Shown here: positions 1 through 7,209 of the stretch, piece after piece
Layout of the letters: each line of letters opens with the position of its first letter
Position numbering within the stretch: position 1 is the first letter of the stretch
Assembly (NCBI GenBank): GCA_905215815.1
Contig: CAJMRN010000084.1
Span: forward strand, 1-8,111
Source: an uncultured bacterium
GTDB lineage: Bacteria; Actinomycetota; Coriobacteriia; Coriobacteriales; Coriobacteriaceae
DNA: 8,111 bases
Direction of reading: 5' to 3'
Translations under genes and position numbers: made by a program
Notes under the pieces: model-generated
What the model was told of the DNA's origin: nothing
Databases searched by the model: none
What the model saw: only the letters and a program-made list of their open reading frames with translations

Positions 1-1335
1 CCTCTGGCGCTCATAGTTCTGCTCACGGCGGCGCTCCGCATCCTCGCGCTTGGCGACATCGCGAAACACGCGGCCCGAGCTCGCGCGCACGGTCTCAAGG
101 TCCAAACCCAACAGGTCGGCAATCTGGATAAAGTACGTATCGATCATGTAGCTATCGCGCAGCGGATAGATGAGCGTCAGTGCATCCTCGAGCGCCTTGG
201 CACGACCGCCCGGCGTGGTAATGTCGCTCGACTCCTGCAGTGAGCGGTACACAAAGTCCATGAGGGGCTCGGCGGCATCGATGCGCGCCTGCAGAGCCTC
301 GCCACCATGCGCGGTGATGAACTCCATGGGGTCGTTGCCGTCGGGAAGCACCACGCAGCGCAGGTCCATCGAATCCTGCTCGATAAACTGAATCGCGCGG
401 CGTGCGGCCTTTTGACCGGCGGCGTCGCCATCGAACATATATACAATGCGCTTGGCAAAGCGGGTGAGCGTCTTTACATGATGTTCCGTCAGCGCCGTGC
501 CCAGCGTGGCGACGACGTTTTTAATCCCCGCCTCCCAGCAGGCGATACAGTCGGTATATCCCTCCACCACGATGGCGGTATCCTGCGCGACGATAAACTC
601 CTTGGCCCAGTTAAAGCCATAGAGGTTTCGCTTTTTATGGAACACGCTCGTCTCGGCGGTGTTGAGGTACTTAGGCTGGCCGTCGCCCATAATGCGCCCG
701 CCAAAGGCGATGTTATGACCCTGCTCGTCAAAAATGGGAAACATCACGCGGTCGTAAAAACGGTCGGCAAGCTGCCCGCGACCACGGCTCACGGCCACAT
801 TGGCGTCGATCATCTCCTGCGGGGTAAAGCCCGCCTGCGACAGATGCGACACCAGCGCATTGCGACCCGGTGCAAAGCCCAGGCAGTAGCGGCGGCAGAC
901 ATCGCCGCCCATACCGCGACTGGCGAAGTACTCGCGCGGACGGCTGTCCTTACCGCGCATAAGCATGGTGTGATAGAACTGGGCGGTTTCCGCACATAGG
1001 TCGTAGATGCGGGCGCGCTTGGTGCCGCGCTCGCGATAAGCGCCGGTATCGTGCAGTTCAATGCCGGCACGGTCGGCCAGGTAGCGAATCGACTCGGGAA
1101 AGCTCAGGTTCTCGCGCTTCATGATGTAAGTGAAGACGTCGCCGCCCTCGCCACAGCCAAAGCAGTGCCACACCTGCGTGGCAGGGATAATGTGAAACGA
1201 CGGGGTCTTTTCGCCATGGAAGGGGCAGCAACCCCAAAACTCATGGCCGCGGAGCTTGAGCTCAACCGTTTCCTGCACGATGGCAACCAGATCGGACGCA
1301 GCGCGTACCTGGTCTTTTTCCTCATCGCTAATCAC
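1..1335 (-). CDS. dnaG: DNA primase DnaG, 3' end cut by window edge
   Basis: DnaG synthesises RNA primers for lagging-strand and origin replication and works with the replicative helicase. The frame is open for 445 codons to the window edge. It shows the N-terminal CHC2 zinc ribbon (ligands C37, H40, C58, C61 in CCPFHGEKTPSF...HCFGCGEGG), then the primase core with RFYDRVMFPIFD (192-203) and FGGR (211-214). The Toprim motifs follow: VVEGYTD (256-262, catalytic Glu 258), MFDGDAAGQKAARRA (300-314, metal-binding D302 and D304) and LPDGNDPMEFI (330-340). The family is usually about 600-650 residues, so the C-terminal helicase-interaction domain lies outside the window. The start is GTG at 1335: an in-frame TGA sits three codons upstream, and the first internal Met is residue 72, beyond the zinc ribbon. 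The gene overlaps the ribF stop by 8 nt, which suggests translational coupling. Family identity is certain from the motifs. Confidence 0.97.
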   Translation of the reverse strand, partial: MISDEEKDQVRAASDLVAIVQETVELKLRGHEFWGCCPFHGEKTPSFHIIPATQVWHCFGCGEGGDVFTYIMKRENLSFPESIRYLADRAGIELHDTGAYRERGTKRARIYDLCAETAQFYHTMLMRGKDSRPREYFASRGMGGDVCRRYCLGFAPGRNALVSHLSQAGFTPQEMIDANVAVSRGRGQLADRFYDRVMFPIFDEQGHNIAFGGRIMGDGQPKYLNTAETSVFHKKRNLYGFNWAKEFIVAQDTAIVVEGYTDCIACWEAGIKNVVATLGTALTEHHVKTLTRFAKRIVYMFDGDAAGQKAARRAIQFIEQDSMDLRCVVLPDGNDPMEFITAHGGEALQARIDAAEPLMDFVYRSLQESSDITTPGGRAKALEDALTLIYPLRDSYMIDTYFIQIADLLGLDLETVRASSGRVFRDVAKREDAERRREQNYERQR

Positions 1336-2335
1336 AGATGCTCACCCCCTGCTCGCCCAAATGATGACGGATATCGTCAATGTTACCCTCAACGGTCGCG
1401 ATAAGCTCGTCCAGCGAATCGAACACGCGCGACGGGCGCAGCCAGCGCGTAAACGCCAGCGACACCGAGGCGCCGTACAGGTCGCCCGCATACCCGATCA
1501 AGTTGGCCTCGAGATGAGCCGAGGCAGCATCGTCGGCATACGTCGGCGGCAAGCCCACATTGACGGCAGCAGGCCACACGGTATCGTCGACCAGCACAAG
1601 GCCCTCGTAGACGCCATCGGCAGGAACCTGGATGCCCTCGGGCACCTGGATGTTTGCCGTGGGAAAACCCATGTCGGAGCCCTGGTGACGACCGCCGGCA
1701 ACAACACCTCGCAGCATGTACGGGCGGCCGAGCAGCTCGGCGGCAAGCTCAACATGTCCCCGGCGAAGCTCCTGGCGAATACGGGTGGCGCAGACCGTCT
1801 GTCCATCGACGCACAGCAACTCGTGGCCATAGACGTCAACGCCGCGCTGGGCACCCCATGCCTGCATCTCGGCAACGCCCGAGGCGCCGCCGCGACCCAA
1901 CCTAAAGTCGCTACCCACGCGAATTGAGCGGATATCGACGACGCGCGACAGCAGCTCAAGAAAGCCCACGTGGTCGAGTGCCGCCACTGCAGGCGTAAAG
2001 GGAACGGCCACGACCGCATCGACCCCGGTGAGAGCCAGGGCACGCAGACGGTCGTCCGTCGTCATCAGTTTTTGAGCGGGCGAGGGGCTCACCACCACGT
2101 CCGGGTCGGGGTCGAAAGTAACCAAGACCGCCTTGCAGCCGTGGGCGCGTGCATCGCGAACGACCGCGTCGATCAGTTCGCGATGCCCCCTATGCACGCC
2201 ATCGAACACGCCGATGGCGATCGACGCGGCGCCCAGGCACGCGCAATCATCAAATGCATCGGCGGCGACGATGCGGGCCTCATCCGACTCGCCCGCGAAA
2301 AAAATACGCGCGAGCTCGTGGGAGGTCAGCATCAT
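1328..2335 (-). CDS. ribF: Bifunctional riboflavin kinase / FMN adenylyltransferase
   Basis: RibF is a cytosolic enzyme that phosphorylates riboflavin to FMN and then adenylylates FMN to FAD. The 335-residue protein has the N-terminal nucleotidyltransferase domain: GVFDGVHRGH (42-51, HxGH-type ATP site), VTFDPDPD (72-79), VGSDFRLGRGG (140-150) and TRIR (184-187). The C-terminal riboflavin kinase domain follows, with GFPTANI (223-229, the PTAN metal/ATP motif), NVGLPPTY (259-266) and a probable catalytic Glu in HLEANL (E276). The nucleotidyltransferase motif starts about 20 residues later than in typical RibF, so there is a short N-terminal extension. A second ATG one codon downstream is equally possible as the start. 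The ATG overlaps the truB stop (ATGA), and the 3' end overlaps dnaG. Before GFPTAN the residues are GSDM where many homologues have GR plus one or two residues; this is a mild divergence. Confidence 0.96.
   Translation of the reverse strand: MMLTSHELARIFFAGESDEARIVAADAFDDCACLGAASIAIGVFDGVHRGHRELIDAVVRDARAHGCKAVLVTFDPDPDVVVSPSPAQKLMTTDDRLRALALTGVDAVVAVPFTPAVAALDHVGFLELLSRVVDIRSIRVGSDFRLGRGGASGVAEMQAWGAQRGVDVYGHELLCVDGQTVCATRIRQELRRGHVELAAELLGRPYMLRGVVAGGRHQGSDMGFPTANIQVPEGIQVPADGVYEGLVLVDDTVWPAAVNVGLPPTYADDAASAHLEANLIGYAGDLYGASVSLAFTRWLRPSRVFDSLDELIATVEGNIDDIRHHLGEQGVSICD
1342..1350 (-). promoter_or_regulatory. Ribosome binding site for dnaG (GTG start)
   Basis: On the minus strand AGGGGGTGA is followed by six bases and then GTG at 1335. 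It differs at one base from the extended Shine-Dalgarno AGGAGGTGA. It lies inside the last codons of ribF and supports the GTG start forced by the in-frame stop at 1344-1342. A non-ATG start embedded in an upstream gene is a plausible way to keep primase levels low; that is inference. Confidence 0.75.
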
Positions 2336-3264
2336 CGAACACCGCCAATCGCCTGCGGAAAGACGTGCTCCATTACAAAGCGACCACCCTCGATACTGGC
2401 GAGCGCCTTGAGCCCGCCATCGAGCACCAGCGCAAACGGCGCCTTCGATACATCGAAGCCCGCAAGCGCGCGCTCAATAGGAATACGACGTCCGCACAGC
2501 AGATCGTCGGCAAGGTCGCCCGGCAAGTCGACGCGCGTGGCACCCAGTGCCGCAATGGGATCCAGGGCAAAACCGTCAGCGGACTCGGCAGAAAGCTCCT
2601 CGACCGTATGACAGGCGCCAATGGAAACAACGCCGGAGGCCGTACGGCGCAGCGCGGAAATGTGCGCCGCGTTGTCGCAGGCACGACCCAGGTCGCGAGC
2701 GAGCGCACGGATATAGGTGCCCTTGCTCACCGAAAACGCCACGGTCCAAACGCAAGCGTCGGCATCCCCGCTCACGGCAATCAGATCGGCGGAGTATACC
2801 TCGACCGGACGCGGGGGCAGCGACACGGCATTGCCCTCGCGCGCAGCCTTATAGGCGCGCACGCCGTTGACCGAAATGGCCGAAAACGCCGGCGGCACCT
2901 GCATCTGCGGGCCCAACATGGCACACAGACGCTCGCGAGCATAGGCCGGATCGCGCAGGTCGGCGGCAATGGGCACCGGGCGGACGGCCTCGCCCTCCGT
3001 ATCATCGGTATTGGTCTCGACGCCAAACGAGATGTCGGCGACGTAGCTTTTGGTATCGAGCGTGAGCATGCCCAGCAGACGCGTTGCCTGGCCCACGCCC
3101 ACCACCATGACACCCGATGCCATGGGGTCAAGCGTTCCGGCATGACCGACGCGCCGCTCATGGAGGGCGCGTCGGCATTGCGAAACCACGTCATGGGACG
3201 TGCAGCCCACCGGCTTATCGACAGCGAGCAGCATATTAAGTTGAGAAGGTGTACGACGAGCCAT
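2332..3264 (-). CDS. truB: tRNA pseudouridine(55) synthase TruB
   Basis: TruB isomerises U55 to pseudouridine in the T-loop of most tRNAs. The 310-residue protein opens with LLAVDKPVGCTSHDVV (12-27), then RVGHAGTLDPMASGVM (38-53), which holds the catalytic aspartate D46. Next come the substrate-loop region around Y74, the PPAFSAISVNGVRAY segment (124-138) and SKGTYIRALARDLG (180-193), the second family signature. The final ~80 residues are a PUA-like C-terminal domain. Length and motif order are normal for bacterial TruB. The ATG at 3264 lies 15 nt after the phosphoesterase stop and is preceded by GGATGG ending three bases upstream. The gene ends inside the ATGA overlap with ribF. TruB adjoining ribF downstream of infB–rbfA is a widely conserved arrangement in Gram-positive bacteria. 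Confidence 0.97.
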   Translation of the reverse strand: MARRTPSQLNMLLAVDKPVGCTSHDVVSQCRRALHERRVGHAGTLDPMASGVMVVGVGQATRLLGMLTLDTKSYVADISFGVETNTDDTEGEAVRPVPIAADLRDPAYARERLCAMLGPQMQVPPAFSAISVNGVRAYKAAREGNAVSLPPRPVEVYSADLIAVSGDADACVWTVAFSVSKGTYIRALARDLGRACDNAAHISALRRTASGVVSIGACHTVEELSAESADGFALDPIAALGATRVDLPGDLADDLLCGRRIPIERALAGFDVSKAPFALVLDGGLKALASIEGGRFVMEHVFPQAIGGVR

Positions 3265-3279
3265 GTACCATCCAAAAAG

Positions 3280-4323
3280 TTAGAGCTCGACGGTCACCGA
3301 AGCGGGATCCTCCCCTACCAGCTCGGCCAGCATGGGGAGTGCCACGGTGAGCGTCTCGGAAATCGTTCCGGCGTTGGTAAAGCCGGCGGCAGCGTGGTGC
3401 CCACCTCCGCCAAAGTTGGCCGCAATCTCGGAAACATCAAGATCGCCCTTGGAGCGCAGGTTGCCGCGCACCTTGGTATCGCCCTCGATGCCCTTAAGGA
3501 ACAGACAGACCTCGACGCCCATCACCGCGCGCACCACATCGACCAGGCCGTCGCACTCATCAGAGGTGACGCCGCATTCCTTAAGGTCACTTTCGTATGC
3601 GTAGCTATACGCCACGCGCCCGTGCGCGACCGTTTTGATGCGACCCATGACGATGGACTTGAGGTGCAAGAACTCGACGCGTTGGCTCTGGTAGACCTCG
3701 AGCGCGACGCGCGCCGGATCGGCACCGTGCGCCACCAGACGCGAAGCGGCATGAAACGCTGCGGCATCGGCGTTCTGATACTGAAAACGACCGGTGTCGG
3801 TGACCAGGCCGCACAGCAGGCAGGTCGCGATGCTGTCACTTGCGGTAATGCCGCAATCGGCCAAAAAGCGGTCGATGATCATGGCGCAAGCAGCAGCATT
3901 GACACACCTGAGGCTGACCTCGGCAAACTCCTCGCGCGCCGGGTGATGGTCAAAGCACGCCACGTGAGCCGAGCGACGCAACACCTCGGCGGAATTATTG
4001 AGGCGCTCGACGACCGGCACGTCTACCGAAATGAACAGGTCCGGGTTGCCGGTGTAGGCAGATGCCGGCACCAGCAGATCGGCGCCCTCCATAAAACGGT
4101 AGATGCGCGGAACGGGATCGTCGTCTGCCAGCAGCAGGGCGATGTCCTTGTCGGGGAACACCTTCATAAGCGAAAGGCCCAGGCCCAACACGGAGCCCAG
4201 GGCATCGCCATCGGGAGAGGTGTGACCCGAGATCGCAATGGAGGACGCACCCTCGATGAGCTCGAGGATGCGTCGTTTAATATCTGCAGACTCGCACGAG
4301 GCGAGATCGGCGGAATTAGTCAT
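3280..4323 (-). CDS. nrnA: DHH/DHHA1 family phosphoesterase, NrnA-like (nanoRNase / pAp phosphatase)
   Basis: This 347-residue protein carries the DHH metal-dependent phosphoesterase signature in order: HTSPDGDALGS (34-44; H34, D38, D40), SVDVP (99-103; D101), FDHHP (124-128, the DHH motif) and TDTGRFQY (175-182; D176). A C-terminal DHHA1 domain ends with FGGGGHHAAAGF (304-315), the substrate-binding glycine/histidine loop. Stand-alone DHH-DHHA1 proteins of this length are nanoRNases that remove 2-5 nt RNA, pAp phosphatases, or cyclic dinucleotide phosphodiesterases. The Mycobacterium tuberculosis relative Rv2837c combines several of these activities and is also encoded just after rbfA. Position between rbfA and truB supports the same orthologous group. 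The exact substrate cannot be read from sequence, so the gene symbol is by family. The ATG overlaps the rbfA stop by 8 nt. Confidence 0.9.
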   Translation of the reverse strand: MTNSADLASCESADIKRRILELIEGASSIAISGHTSPDGDALGSVLGLGLSLMKVFPDKDIALLLADDDPVPRIYRFMEGADLLVPASAYTGNPDLFISVDVPVVERLNNSAEVLRRSAHVACFDHHPAREEFAEVSLRCVNAAACAMIIDRFLADCGITASDSIATCLLCGLVTDTGRFQYQNADAAAFHAASRLVAHGADPARVALEVYQSQRVEFLHLKSIVMGRIKTVAHGRVAYSYAYESDLKECGVTSDECDGLVDVVRAVMGVEVCLFLKGIEGDTKVRGNLRSKGDLDVSEIAANFGGGGHHAAAGFTNAGTISETLTVALPMLAELVGEDPASVTVEL

Positions 4324-4726
4324 CTAAAGCTGCCTCCTGGGCGGCATCCACTATGGGGTAGCCGTCCTCGTCCTTTTCGATCGCAAGCGTGGCCGGAACG
4401 TTCTCCAGCGCACGCGTGATGCGCTCGGCCTCATCGGTCGAGCGATCGATACGAAAATCGAGCTCGGGCGTGACGCGCCAATCAAGCGAGCGAGCCAACA
4501 GACTGCGGATGCGGCCCTTGGCGCTGGCGAGCGCCTCCATGACCTCATCGTAGCGGCTCGCATCGCACGACACGTACACGCGCGCGAACGAACGGTCCAC
4601 CGCGACCTCGACCGCGGTCAGGGTGACCAGGTCGAGTCGCGGATCGGAAACCTCAAAGAGCAGGATATAACCGAGCTTCTCGCGGAGCTGCTCGCCCAAA
4701 CGGCGGGTTGCCTGCGTTTGCTTCAT
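4316..4726 (-). CDS. rbfA: 30S ribosome-binding factor RbfA
   Basis: RbfA binds the immature 30S subunit near the 5' region of 16S rRNA (helix 1) and helps late maturation and cold adaptation. The 136-residue product has the family's compact KH-like fold. It starts with an N-terminal helix (TRRLGEQLREKLGYILL), continues through SDPRLDLVTLTAVEVAVD and FARVYVSC, the typical core beta strands, and includes a helix with ALASAKGRIRSLLAR and LDFRIDRSTDEAERI. Length is normal. The C-terminal tail is acidic and Ala-rich. It starts 11 nt after the infB stop, with AGGGGG (4739-4734) seven bases before the ATG; the site overlaps the infB TAG. The infB–rbfA pairing is one of the most conserved bacterial neighbourhoods. 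Confidence 0.95.
   Translation of the reverse strand: MKQTQATRRLGEQLREKLGYILLFEVSDPRLDLVTLTAVEVAVDRSFARVYVSCDASRYDEVMEALASAKGRIRSLLARSLDWRVTPELDFRIDRSTDEAERITRALENVPATLAIEKDEDGYPIVDAAQEAALDD
4333..4338 (-). promoter_or_regulatory. Perfect Shine-Dalgarno for the nrnA-like gene inside rbfA
   Basis: The minus strand reads AGGAGG, nine bases before the ATG at 4323. It lies within the last codons of rbfA (the Gln-Glu-Ala segment). It is the strongest ribosome binding site in the window, and it fixes the start despite the 8 nt overlap with rbfA. Confidence 0.8.
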
Positions 4727-4733
4727 AGCGCTA

Positions 4734-4739
4734 CCCCCT
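4734..4739 (-). promoter_or_regulatory. Ribosome binding site for rbfA overlapping the infB stop
   Basis: AGGGGG on the minus strand lies seven bases before the rbfA ATG and shares bases with the infB stop codon TAG (4740-4738). Its G-rich form is like the one used before dnaG. Confidence 0.65.
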
Positions 4740-7209
4740 ACTCGGTACGGGCAACCTGGTCGATGCGGTAACCCTCGATCTGGTCGCCGGGCTTGATGTC
4801 CTGGAAGTTCTCCAGGCCAATGCCGCCCTCGGAACCGCTCTTGAGGCTCTTGGCCTCGTCCTTGTAGTGGCGCATCGAGGCAATCTTGCCGTTGAAGACC
4901 ACAATGCCGTCACGCACCAGGCGCACAGAATCGGTCGCGGCGATCTCGCCCTCCTCGACGCGGACACCGGCGGCGATGCCGACTTTGGGCACCTTGAAGG
5001 TGTCCAGGACAGTCGCGGTACCCGTGGAGACCTCGACCTCGGTGGGCTTGAGCATGCCGATGCGGGCAGCGTCGAGCTCCTCGAGGCACTTGTAGATAAC
5101 GTCGTAGCAACGGATCTCGACGCCCTCGCGCTCGGCGGCGGAGCGGGCCTTGCCGTCGGGACGCACGCCAAAGCCGATGATGATGGCGTTGGAGGCGTCG
5201 GCCAGGACGACGTCGGTCTCGTTGATGGCACCAACGGCGGAGTGGATCGTGTTGATGCGCACCTCGGACTGATCCATCTTGTCGAGCGAGTCCTGAAGGG
5301 CCTCGATGGAACCCTGGACGTCGGCCTTGATGATCAGGTTGAGTTCCTTGACCTCGGCGTCGGCGATCGTCTCGAAGAGGTTCTCGAGCGTGACGTGCTT
5401 CACGCGGCTCTGCTCCTCGATACGGGCCTTGAGCGAGCGCTCGTCAGCCAGGGCGCGAGCCTCGCGCTCGTCCTCGAACACGCGGAACTCGTCGCCGGCG
5501 TTGGGCACGGACTGCAGGCCCAAGATCTCGACGGCGTCGGAGGGACCGGCCTCGGTGACGGCGTTGCCCTTGGGATCGAGCATGGCACGAACGCGACCAT
5601 AGGTAAGGCCAGCGACCAGCGTATCGCCCACGTGCAGGGTACCGCGGGTCACCAGCACGGTAGCGACCGAGCCGCGGCCCTTGTCGAGCTTGGCCTCGAG
5701 GACGTTACCGGAGGCAAAGGTATCCGGGTTGGCCTTGAGCTCGAGCACGTCGGCCTGAAGCAGCACGGTCTCGAGCAGGTCGTCGATACCGATCTTCTGC
5801 TTGGCCGAGATGTTGACGAACATGTTCTGTCCGCCCCACTCCTCGGGGATGATGCCGTACTCGGTGAGCTCCTGGCGCACGCGGTCGGGGTTAGCGCCCG
5901 GCTTATCGATCTTGTTGACGGCGACGACGATGGGTACGCCGGCGGCCTTGGCGTGGTTGATCGACTCGATGGTCTGAGGCATGACGCCGTCGTCGGCGGC
6001 CACGATCAGAATGACGATGTCGGTCACCTTGGCGCCGCGGGCACGCATGGCCGTAAAGGTGGCGTGGCCCGGGGTATCGATGAAGGTGATCTTGCGGTCG
6101 TTGATCATGACCTGCGAAGCGCCGATGGCCTGGGTAATGCCGCCCGCCTCGCCGGCAGCGACGCCGGTGTGACGGATGGCGTCGAGCAGGCTCGTCTTGC
6201 CGTGGTCGACGTGACCCATGACGGTGACGACCGGGGCGCGGGGCTTAAGGTCGGCGGGATCGTCGTAGAACGAGAAGGTATTCTCCTCCTCGGGGGTGAT
6301 GATCTTGATCTGACGGCCAAGGTCGTCGGCAACGAGCTCGACGAGGTCGTCGGACATGGACTGCGTCATGGTGAGCGGCGTGCCCAGCAGGAACAGGCGC
6401 TTGATGATGTCATTGGCCGGAACGTCGAGCGCCTCGGCGAGCTCCTGGACGGTAACGCCCTGGGAGACCTTGATGGCGTCGAGCTCCTCGGGGTTCACGC
6501 CCTGGGCCAGCGCCTCCTCAATCTTGCGCTCCTCCTGAGCCTTAGCAGCCTCGCGCTCGCGCTTCTCCTTGCGCTTCTTACGGCGACCGGTCGACTCGCG
6601 AGAGGCCTCCTCGACGGCGGCGCGAGCCTCCTCGAGCACCTTCTCGCGGCTGTACTCCTCGGCCTCACGAGCCATGCGGCTGTAGTGGTCCTCATCGTTG
6701 CCGTGACCGCCCTTGCGCTTCTTGCCCTTACCCTGCTTATCGGGGTTGGGGAAGTCCATGCCGGCAGCGACGTTGTTGCTGGCGTTGGTGCGATGGCTGT
6801 GCGGACGGCTCTCGGAGGCATTGCGATCGGAGTTGTTGTCGGAGGCGTTGCGATCGTTACGACGGCCACCGCGACGGTCGTTGTTGCCGCCACGACGGTT
6901 GCCGCGCTCGGAGGCGCGCTCAGCCTTGGCCTTCTCCTCGGCGTCCTTCTTCTCCTTGAGCACGGTCTCCTGTGCGGCGATCTGGTCGAGCAGCGAGCGG
7001 AAGCGCGAACCGGAGTCGGAAGCGGGGACGGCGCGGCGCTGGGCCTCGCGGGCAGCCTCCTCCTTCTCGCGGGCAAGGCGCTCCTGCTCGGCCTTCTTCT
7101 TGGCCTCGGCCTCGGCGCGGGCGGCCTCCTCGGCAGCCTGGGCCGCGGCGAACTGGCGGCGCTCCTCCTCGCGTGCCTTCTCGGCGGCGATGCGCTCGCG
7201 CTCGGTACG
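4738..7209 (-). CDS. infB: Translation initiation factor IF-2, N-terminus missing (joined to leuS fragment)
   Basis: IF-2 is the GTPase that brings fMet-tRNA to the 30S subunit and promotes subunit joining. About 823 codons are present. In order, there is a Glu/Lys/Ala-rich coiled-coil linker (about 7200-7000), then an Arg/Asn/Gly-rich low-complexity segment (about 6910-6770). A second charged stretch (about 6730-6490) precedes the IF2_N helical domain (about 6460-6300). The G domain shows G1 GHVDHGKT at 6216-6193, G3 DTPGH at 6078-6064, G4 NKID at 5916-5905 and G5 SAK at 5808-5800. Domains II, C1 and the fMet-tRNA-binding C2 end at TAG 4740-4738. The extreme N-terminal IF2_N subdomain and the natural start are absent: upstream of 7186-7209 the frame continues into unrelated LeuRS sequence of different base composition. 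Style and high GC suggest Coriobacteriia. Everything below the junction looks like an intact gene. Confidence 0.96.
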   Translation of the reverse strand, partial: RTERERIAAEKAREEERRQFAAAQAAEEAARAEAEAKKKAEQERLAREKEEAAREAQRRAVPASDSGSRFRSLLDQIAAQETVLKEKKDAEEKAKAERASERGNRRGGNNDRRGGRRNDRNASDNNSDRNASESRPHSHRTNASNNVAAGMDFPNPDKQGKGKKRKGGHGNDEDHYSRMAREAEEYSREKVLEEARAAVEEASRESTGRRKKRKEKREREAAKAQEERKIEEALAQGVNPEELDAIKVSQGVTVQELAEALDVPANDIIKRLFLLGTPLTMTQSMSDDLVELVADDLGRQIKIITPEEENTFSFYDDPADLKPRAPVVTVMGHVDHGKTSLLDAIRHTGVAAGEAGGITQAIGASQVMINDRKITFIDTPGHATFTAMRARGAKVTDIVILIVAADDGVMPQTIESINHAKAAGVPIVVAVNKIDKPGANPDRVRQELTEYGIIPEEWGGQNMFVNISAKQKIGIDDLLETVLLQADVLELKANPDTFASGNVLEAKLDKGRGSVATVLVTRGTLHVGDTLVAGLTYGRVRAMLDPKGNAVTEAGPSDAVEILGLQSVPNAGDEFRVFEDEREARALADERSLKARIEEQSRVKHVTLENLFETIADAEVKELNLIIKADVQGSIEALQDSLDKMDQSEVRINTIHSAVGAINETDVVLADASNAIIIGFGVRPDGKARSAAEREGVEIRCYDVIYKCLEELDAARIGMLKPTEVEVSTGTATVLDTFKVPKVGIAAGVRVEEGEIAATDSVRLVRDGIVVFNGKIASMRHYKDEAKSLKSGSEGGIGLENFQDIKPGDQIEGYRIDQVARTE
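6812..6856. repeat. Two-copy 27-nt repeat in the IF-2 linker
   Basis: The 18-nt unit tcggaggcattgcgatcg (6812-6829) recurs at 6839-6856 with one mismatch (a to g), giving a 27-nt, nine-codon period. In IF-2 it encodes DRNAS followed by an acidic residue, twice, within an Arg/Asn/Gly/Ser-rich linker. It is in frame and looks like slippage or duplication growth of a disordered linker rather than a mobile repeat. Confidence 0.8.
7186..7209 (-). other. Crossover zone between leuS and infB (probable assembly chimera)
   Basis: These 24 bases encode RTERERIA on the minus strand. A Bacteroidota LeuRS is expected to read KKRTERERIA and then continue DRRVSG. Here it continues instead into AEKAREEERR, the charged coiled-coil linker of IF-2. 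Hand-counted GC is 47/60 at 7141-7200 and 23/60 at 7261-7320. Codons switch from GAA/CAA/AAA/TTA on the leuS side to GAG/CAG/AAG/CGC on the infB side. The exact breakpoint cannot be placed inside the zone because both genes could share this sequence. Confidence 0.85.

Noticed and set aside
307..999. A 230-codon plus-strand open frame opposite dnaG
   Set aside because: The minus-strand frame carries every primase motif in order from GTG 1335 to the edge, so the plus-strand frame is a shadow.
2149..4419. A 756-codon plus-strand open frame spanning ribF, truB and the phosphoesterase gene
   Set aside because: It runs antisense across three well-supported genes, has Arg/His-rich low-information composition and no domain; it is a product of high-GC codon bias.
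6770..6860. CRISPR-like or mobile repeat in the infB linker
   Set aside because: There are only two copies of an 18-nt unit, in frame with the coding sequence, with a 9-nt spacer that is itself coding; this is a protein-level repeat.
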